Assembly: GCA_947685225.1 (NCBI GenBank)
Contig: CANTUV010000007.1
Coordinates: forward strand, 16,884,501 to 16,948,500
DNA length: 64,000 nt
Source of the DNA: Garcia nutans
Lineage: Eukaryota; Streptophyta; Magnoliopsida; Malpighiales; Euphorbiaceae
Direction of reading: 5' to 3'
Each line of letters starts with the position of its first letter. Position 1 is the first letter of the stretch. This document shows positions 57,444 through 64,000 of this stretch, in pieces. The notes beneath the pieces are model-generated. The model made no database searches, had not been told where the DNA came from, and worked only from the letters and a program-made list of their open reading frames with translations. Both the position numbers and the translations under genes were made by a program.

Positions 57444-59177
57444 TGTTGCGCTCGAATTAACTTTACCACAAAGCGTCACTCGCAAGTATACGAGGTAGCT
57501 ATAGCAAAGGTGATCGCCCCAAGGTCGTCTCACAAGGAAGCTAAAGTAGCTAATTGATTATCAAATTATAAATAGCAAGTAATGAATAAATTTAAATTGC
57601 TAACAATTAATAAAGACAGATTGATTGAAGTTTAAAACAATAAAAGTAAATTGAGTTGATGATTTGATTCACTTAATAGAATGGTCTAGGGTTTGCACTT
57701 CTCTGTTACTTATATGTATGAACGGTTATTCCTCTTAACCAATTTAATTTCAAAGATTAAATCTCCAGCAACTTAATTAATTGAATAAAGGAAATAAGCT
57801 CTCACATTCAAACCTCTCTCAAATAATCTTGTTCCAATTGAAATAATTTTTTCCTAGGTTATATCTCTAATTCACCTAAGTCCTTAATTGAATTGTTCCA
57901 GCATTAGATTTCATCTCTCAATCCATCATCTAATACCTAAAACACATAATTGGTGGCCAATCAATTATATATTAGCAATAATTCATTCAATAAAGGCTTA
58001 AAGAAATAATTGAGTTAAGAGAATAACCAATTCATACAATCATAGCAGATCCATACAAACCCTAGACTAGATCAAATTAGTTCATAATGCTATCAAACAT
58101 ACTCATCTCATTAATATTCAAAGAAATCAATTTAGACATGATAATATCCATAAATACAATTCCAATGAAAATAAAGAGATAAAGTTCAAGAACAAAACCA
58201 AATTACAAACTCCTTGAAGCTTCTGAAGAATCTCTTGTTCAAATCTTGCAAGAAGGATGTATCAATGGCTAGAACAATCTAATCTAAGCTAGATTAATCC
58301 AAAGTGTAATCAAAAATCAAAGAAAACAAGTTATGAAACCCTAAACTCTCTTTGACGGCTCAATCTCAACTCAAAATCACAAAAACCCCCTGAAAAAAAC
58401 CCTAAATCCCATATTTATACGAATCCTCCGCTTAAAAATCCGGGTTGCCTTTGGTTCATGAGAGACAAGGCCAAGTTGGATGAGACTTAGCCGTGTTGGA
58501 GGTTTTTGGAGGGACACGGCCAGTGACTTGGCACTGGCCGTGTCCCTTGCTTGTGTCTTCTACTGCTTGATTTTCTTTCTTTTTCCTTTGGACATAAGTG
58601 AGACACGGCCAAGCTAACACATCTTGGCCGTGTTTGGGCTTCTTTGGAGGGACACGACCACAAGCTTGGCCGTGTCCCTTGCTTGTGTTTGCTTCTGTGA
58701 GAGTTTCTTCTTCTTTTCTTTGGATTTAAGTGAGACACGGCCAAGCTTAAGCAACTTGGCCGTGTCTGAGCTTCTTTGGAGGGACACGGCCACAAGCTTG
58801 GCCGTGTCCCTTGAGTGTGTCCCTCTCTGTGTCTGGATCTTCTCTTTAACTTGGTATGGGACACGGCCTCAAGCTTGGCCGTTTCCTCTACCTGTGTCAG
58901 CTACTGTCCCTTTTTTCCTTCAATTTGGTTCCTTGTTATTTTAACCTAAAACAAAACTTGAAACAAACTTTAAACCAGAATTAAATAAACAATAACCAAC
59001 AAAACATAAACAAACTCTAAAAACTAGGACAAAAATGACAAAAACACTGAAATAAATTAAACTACCAAAATTAATGAAAACATTAAATAAATATATTAAA
59101 ACTAACAAAATAGCTAAAGAAAACAATAATTATCATAACAAATAAGACACAAATCTATAACCAAAACTAATAAAACA
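57444..59177 (-). repeat. Element E 5' LTR (1734 bp)
   Basis: Full-length partner of the truncated 3' LTR. Palindrome array at 58463-58890; TATAAATA on the minus strand at 58419-58412. Confidence 0.92.
58463..58890. repeat. Palindrome array in E 5' LTR
   Basis: About four units with paired GACACGGCC / GGCCGTGTC arms. AAGCTT-centred hairpins and one AGTGACTTGG-type hairpin show a mix of the B and solo-LTR subtypes. Confidence 0.88.
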
Positions 59178-59264
59178 CTAGTCCTATGCAACAGGACAGC
59201 AGGGAACCATGAAACTAATTAGTTGGAACTTCCAAGGGATTTGCAACCCTCAGATAGTTAGGGT
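59178..59264 (+). pseudogene. LINE ORF2 start, copy 2 (after the E insertion)
   Basis: Begins with the right CTAGT duplication (59178-59182). The ATG at 59213 gives KLISWNFQGICNPQIVRV, matching 44454. Homology ends sharply at 59264. Confidence 0.7.
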
Positions 59265-59640
59265 CAAGCAAGTTCCTCTCTTAGTCGGGATGCATCTTCA
59301 CAGTAGTACCAAGGAAAAAATGCAAGTAATCGTCATTTTACTGCAATTTAATTACTTATTGACACAAGATTTATTAGTATAATTTAATGATAAATACTGT
59401 CGTGTGAAAATATGCTTGAAAAATTATTTCATAGAACTTATGTAGCAAAATCCTTAAATTTTGGTAAAAGAAAGGGGATATGAATGAATGAAACAATTAT
59501 TAAAGTGCAAAAAGGAATATGTTTACTTACCTTGCTTGACTTACCTATATCTGGATAGAATGACATGTGAAATTCATGGTGGAGGAAACATTCACAAAGC
59601 CTGCAAATGGTACGATCAGGCCCCACCTCCAGTAAAAAGA
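59265..59640. other. Unassigned stretch
   Basis: No clear gene. On the minus strand an open stretch at 59686-59438 has VGPDRTICRLCECFLHHEFH followed by a good donor-like ATAG/GTAAGT at about 59545. I cannot assign it to a family. Confidence 0.3.
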
Positions 59641-61641
59641 ATGGTTTGAGAAAGTGGCTTTGAAGACTTTGTTTTGATATTACCATCCTGATGATTTCAA
59701 ATTTATAGGAGTGTGATCCAAGTGCTTACAGAGTGATGGATGGACACTATCCATACCTTTCAGTTGCCTATTGGAGAGATGATCATCGATCCAGTTGATT
59801 TTGCTGCCTCAACAGGCCTCCAATGTCATGGGATCCCTGTCACTTTAACTAGCAATATTTTAACCATTGATGAAATTCAACAATTGATTGGCGTGAAGCC
59901 TTATTTTAGAGGACATTACAAAATCAAATGTGAGCCCATCTGAGAATATTGGATGAAGTATAATCAACCCGTGCAAGATGAGAGGGATAAACAATATACT
60001 CGGGGGTTCTTACTATATCTACTAGGAGCGATCATACTGGGCAGCACTAAGTCTGCCATCCACTTGTCATGTGCCCTATTTGATTTTGACCGTACGTCAT
60101 GTTATAAGTGAGGAGAGGCTAGCCTCGCCTGCCTTAATCATGGCATTGATGCAATTTTTAGGAATAAAAGTTCATTTACTAGTTTTATGGATGTTACCGA
60201 GGTATAACTTTCCTTATAACTGCTGATCCAAATAATTCTTGTGTATGGATTTTGATCTTCCCTTCTATGTATAGGTTTGGCCATATAAGCACAAAATGGT
60301 GATGGTTCCCAATATTACTAGGCCACAAGGAGGATATCCAAGGCTAAGCTTCTGGCTATCGGGCCACAGAGAGTTGTCTGGTAGCCATCATGTGCACACT
60401 TGCCACTACTATATAAGTCTTTTAACCTGGAAACAAGTAAGAGAAATGTTAATAGTAATATCAAAACTTATAAGCAAAACAACTTACCTGTTTGCTTTTT
60501 TTACACGTGGACGTGGCTTAGTGGGAAGCTGAAGAGAGAAACAACTAGACTACATGTACCATTGATGCACTGCCCTTACAAGAATCTTGTTAAATCATTG
60601 TCGGCCTAGTTTCTTGTGGTTGGTATATAACTGGTTTTCTCAGTCCTTAGCAGCTGAGGGTACCGGTAGATATCCCATAATTTGTGCTGAATACCATATC
60701 CATGCCAAAACCTTATTGGAGTCATACTCGCAATGACTTTGATATTGGGGCCTTTTTGCTTTTACCGGGTGTGTCATATGTCCGATTCATTCAGGATCAG
60801 CTTTTAAATTTTGAAGTTTCTCTTGCCAATGTTTAAGGGCTTCCTTAAGGAGAAAAAGAAAAAGGGGAAGAAGGAGAAGTGGAGGAAGAGGAAGAAGGAG
60901 AAGAAGAAGAAGAAGAATAAGATGAGGAGGAGGAGAGGGAGCCATCTTTCCATTTACATGGCGACTCCAGGACTGGCGCTTCTCAAGTGAAACTTAACAT
61001 TTTGCCATTACACCTATTTCTTCTTAATTTGTTCTGACTCTCTTTTATTATCATTACAAGTTATTGGTTTGTTTGATTCTAAGGCTAGCCCATCATATAA
61101 TACTCCGATTTAGCAACAATTTTCTCCATTTGCTCCTTCTTCTTATCAAGATATGCCATCTTATCCTCAGGGCTTTGACTTGAATCACTTGGTATGTGGT
61201 CCTATTTCAATATTCATTTATTTTATTTGTATGCATGATTATGTATGTCTTTATCTTTTTTTTCTTTTCTGGCTCACAGCAAATGCTTGAGGAATAAAAT
61301 AAGAAGTTGAAAGAAGAGTTAGTCACTAGTCACCGGGAGTTGGATGCTAGTTGTCAAGATACTGCTCATTTCTAAGATTTATACTATCGGTCAGAACAAA
61401 GCTTTTGAGATTTACAATTTCAGGGCATGAGGGATCCTAGTGAGTCTTCTTTGAGTTGATGATCATGACTGTGATGTGCTTCCTCCTTGGTCAGGTGATG
61501 ACTACTCTAGGGCCGATTTTCAAAGCGACAAAGAACTTGGTGCTTCTTCATTTTAGACAAGTGACGTGCATAGTCCTCCATTAGGTGATGATTTTTTCAG
61601 AGCTTTATTTGATTATGGACAGCCTCCTTCATCTCAGTGAT
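59641..61641 (+). pseudogene. Plant mobile domain (PMD) gene remnant with introns
   Basis: PMD motifs: WMDTIHTFQLPIGEMIIDPV and DFAASTGLQCHGIPV (59737-59850), then YTRGFLLYLLGAIILGSTKS and IHLSCALFDFDRT (about 59998-60100). GT-AG intron candidates at 60202-60274 (73 bp), 60987-61083 and 61192-61279 join homologous reading (FMDVTEV to WPYKHKM; SQ to ASPSYN; NHL to QMLEE). A glutamate-rich tract lies at about 60850-60945. The last segment is charged and helical (NKKLKEELVTSHRELDAS) and ends near 61641. In-frame TGAs at 59734, 59941 and 60109 make it non-functional. It could come from a host MAIN-like gene or from a transposon that captured one. Confidence 0.6.
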
Positions 61642-62116
61642 TTTGTAATTTAATTGACATGTGATAAATAAATTACAATTAAGTAAATGAACTTTTGACT
61701 TTTGACTTTCTCATTTCATCATTCATTCTTTTTTTTTTTAATCACTTTTGACTTTTACCAAACAAAAAGGGACAATTATCTATGCACGTCTAGTGTCTAT
61801 GTTGAATACAAATTTATAGATTCAACATGGATTAGTTTAATCATTTTTAAGACCATCCGAACTTTAGCAAATTAGCATTAATTCATTGCAAACTATTTCT
61901 TCCTTACGTAATGCGGTTTCTAATTCATCTATTTAAATCATTAATCCGCCTTTTCTTGTAGATTCAACTCAAAAGTCCAAGCACCTCGTTTTTATTTCTC
62001 CCAATTTATCTGTAGCTAATCTTTTATAATATGCAAGCAACTTTAATCCTAGCAATTTTGATTATGATGGAAGCATATTTGAAAAAGATGAAAGATTTAT
62101 TCAAGACCCTTAAAAC
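61642..62116. other. Spacer, no gene seen
   Basis: AT-rich with a short T run; no recognisable feature. Confidence 0.45.
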
Positions 62117-62700
62117 TGCACATTAGGACCAAATATCTTGGTCTCTTATCAATATTTTAAAGTGTTATCAAAATATCACATTGAATCAACCCTTTTTGCA
62201 TGCCATGGATTCTTTTTGGAATGTGGAATCTAGGACTTTTAAAATCAACAATTTCAAATTATGCCCTATGATTGAAGAATTTGAAGTCATACTTGGATTT
62301 TCGGGTGATCGTCAAGTAGCTTTGCCATATTAACTTCAAAAACTCATCAAAAAATGCAGATGTTATTTCACCTTTCAAAGTCTGAAGTTCTTCAATAGAC
62401 CAGAGGTGAGAAAATTCTTCTTGGTCCTTTAATTGATTTCTGCACATCCCATTTGGCTCCTACTAGACATGGAGGCACATGGTCTGCTTATGCCTGTTTG
62501 GTCAATTTCAGCTTGTTTATGCTGATGGCGACATTGATCCACGACTTGTGGACATCGTGGACCAAATAGAGGGAGGATTATCACCAATACCCTTGATTTT
62601 AGCTAAGACCTTGGTTGGATTGGACCAATTTAAGACTGGCTCTTCGAGAAAGTTTACTAGAAGTCCTCTATTACTCCAAGAAATTACCTAAACTACCCTT
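62117..62700 (+). pseudogene. Possible DUF7745-like plant protein remnant
   Basis: QISWSLINILKCYQNITLNQ, then FWNVESRTFKINNFKLCPMI and EEFEVILGFSGD (to about 62330) resemble the start of DUF7745 proteins common in plant repeats. After a stop at 62330 and frame changes, 62479-62691 reads FGQFQLVYADGDIDPRLVDI and GGLSPIPLILAKTLVGLD, like the middle of that domain. The identification is from memory of motif patterns and is tentative. Confidence 0.4.
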
Positions 62701-63747
62701 TTGGGTTTTCAATTTAGGCCAGCATTTATTTGTTGGTCTAACTTTTGGCTAGCCTAGCCTTATGCATTTTCAAAACTAGCGAGCTTTTATTATTTTGATT
62801 TTGGTTTTGATTTTTGTCTAGTCTGCCCTTATGGGTTTTCAGAGCTAGTAGACTACCCTAACTTTTGACTAGGCAGCCCTTATAGGTTTTTCACCTAGCG
62901 GGTTTTTTCTTTAACCTTTTTTTCCTAAGATTTGGTTGTAGGAATGCTTTTGCGTACTCGACACCCCAGCTGTAGATCATGGAAGGTACTTACCCAGACA
63001 ACATTTTGCAAGAAAGCTTCTTCGACCTGCTTCTTCACATCTCAAATGAATCGAGTGGATCAGTTCAAGAGCTATTGTCAATATCTAATGGTTAGTGCCT
63101 TGGTGGAAAATTAGTTATATTGCCACCTAGACATATTTGATGTATGCTCCACTCACTGCCCTTCATCGAGATACTTGCTATAATCCATGCCGCCTTGGCC
63201 GCTAGTATAGAGCTCAACTTGGGATTCTAACTTTACTGCTGACATGGACATGCCCTTGCTTACTTAAGCCTTCCTGGATCGTCTGAGGCAAGCTGGTTTG
63301 CACATTACACTTACCGATTACCATGAATCTGTAATTGTCAGTCTTTAAATAAAATTATGTTTAGGATGAAATATATTTTCCTTTTTACTATGATTTGTCA
63401 TCACTTTTTGCTATTATATAATTCATTTTACCCTTTTGATTACATATTCGAGATGATGCACATAGAATAATTTTATTATTAACTCTATTTTTTTTAAATT
63501 GGGGACAACTAAAAATATGAAGCCAGCATACACAAGATCACTCCTATTACCAAGTAACCTTTTAGGTTTTCTAATTGACGATTTTCACTCATTTAGCCCT
63601 AATTGTTGCTTAACCTGCCCTTTTATGTTTTTGGAACTAGCGGGCTGCTCTAATTTTTGCCTAGGCTGCCTTTTTGGGTTTTCTACCTAGTGAGCTTAAT
63701 CTTTCCCTTTTTTTTTTTCAGGTGTAGACCTCTTTAGCCAGTCAATG
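62690..63747. repeat. Diverged short repeats and unassigned DNA
   Basis: Degenerate units of about 65 bp built on CTAG...CTGCCCTTATGGGTTTTC...CTAGCGGGCT recur about four times in 62690-62905 and about twice in 63590-63700. The DNA between them has no recognised gene. Confidence 0.5.
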
Positions 63748-64000
63748 TGTAGACCCTTAATTTTTTACCCAATCCGATCTAATATGTTTTATTTAGCCTA
63801 AAATGATTTTTGTTGTCTAATTGGTCCAAAATAATTTTAATTAAATAATTTTACTTTAGTATCTAATTTTTATTAATAAAAAATAAAAATAAACAAATAA
63901 AAATTAAAAAATAAAAATAAAAATAAAAATCGGAGTCGGAAAAAAAATCGGCAGCAAAAAGTGTCGCGCGGGCCCGTCGGCCCAGCAGCAGCTCACCCGC
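63748..64000 (+). repeat. Element I: start of a Tat/Ogre-like LTR
   Basis: TGTAGACCCTTAATTTTT starts a sequence that is the reverse complement of the A LTR end (7034 downward). It runs through an AT tract to the GC-rich U3 block before the window ends. No polypurine tract precedes it, so it is probably a 5' LTR (or solo LTR) of a plus-strand copy. CAATG (63743-63747) is the presumed target duplication. Confidence 0.75.

Larger units (their letters stand above)
50295..59177 (-). mobile_element. Element E: Athila-like copy with most of pol deleted
   Basis: Same family as B, minus strand: 5' LTR 59177-57444, primer site, gag, protease, small remnants of RT and integrase, array spacer, env-like gene, 3' region, and a shortened 3' LTR (51367-50301). 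Compared with B it lacks nearly all of RT, RNase H and integrase, about 220 bp of env-like and about 670 bp of the 3' LTR. It sits in the LINE segment with a CTAGT duplication. Confidence 0.9.

Noticed and set aside
59638..59700. An upstream start for the PMD remnant in one continuous frame
   Set aside because: The frames conflict in this stretch (PDDFKFIG-like and IYRSVIQVLTE lie in different frames), so I could not define a start.

Overview
This window is nuclear DNA of a flowering plant, most likely a eudicot. It is AT-rich and built almost wholly of nested and decayed retroelements. I find no intact host gene, rRNA, tRNA or CRISPR array. The evidence for a plant is the set of elements: an Athila-type Ty3/gypsy family with a tRNA-Asp primer site and an env-like third gene, a Tat/Ogre-type gag-only family with a tRNA-Arg-type primer site, a chromovirus resembling CRM, a Sirevirus-type Ty1/copia element, an L1-type LINE, and a plant mobile domain (PMD) pseudogene. 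The density of elements and the CRM-like copy suggest pericentromeric or centromeric heterochromatin; that is inference.

Layout. 1-7034: element A (minus), a gag-only Tat/Ogre-like element with its 5' LTR at 4856-7034. A sits inside element C of the same family (minus; 5' LTR 29198-31453, gag 26935-28051 plus a 78-bp piece at 7035-7112). C is also split by element B (minus, 7113-26929, TSD AAGGG), an Athila-like element with both LTRs, gag-protease, a 952-codon RT/RNase H/integrase frame and an env-like gene. B is split by element D (plus, 15197-22566, TSD CTTCA), a complete but broken CRM-like chromovirus. 31454-32547 is featureless AT-rich DNA.

32548-42024 is element F (plus), a Sirevirus-like copia element with a 5' LTR, gag, protease, integrase, RT, RNase H and a 3' env-like ORF, but no recognisable 3' LTR. 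Its RT is interrupted by a solo LTR of the B/E family (37624-39352, TSD GCTAG). 42025-43169 is AT-rich spacer. 43170-50294 holds a 1.34-kb direct duplication (a Tat/Ogre-like 3' region fused to LINE ORF1) around LINE ORF2 and a 5'-truncated, decayed Tat/Ogre-like element H. Element E (minus, 50295-59177, TSD CTAGT) is a second Athila-like copy whose pol has almost all been deleted. 59265-61641 contains a PMD pseudogene with apparent introns, 62117-62700 a weaker plant DUF7745-like remnant, and a Tat/Ogre-like LTR (plus) begins at 63748 and runs off the window.

Recurring theme. In four unrelated LTR families here the presumed U3 carries an array of short repeats or palindromes just upstream of a TATA-like box. 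In the Athila-like family the same GACACGGCC/GGCCGTGTC array occurs a second time, between pol and the env-like gene. There it is followed by a TATA-like box, a pyrimidine-rich patch and the ATG, which looks like an internal promoter for the env-like gene.
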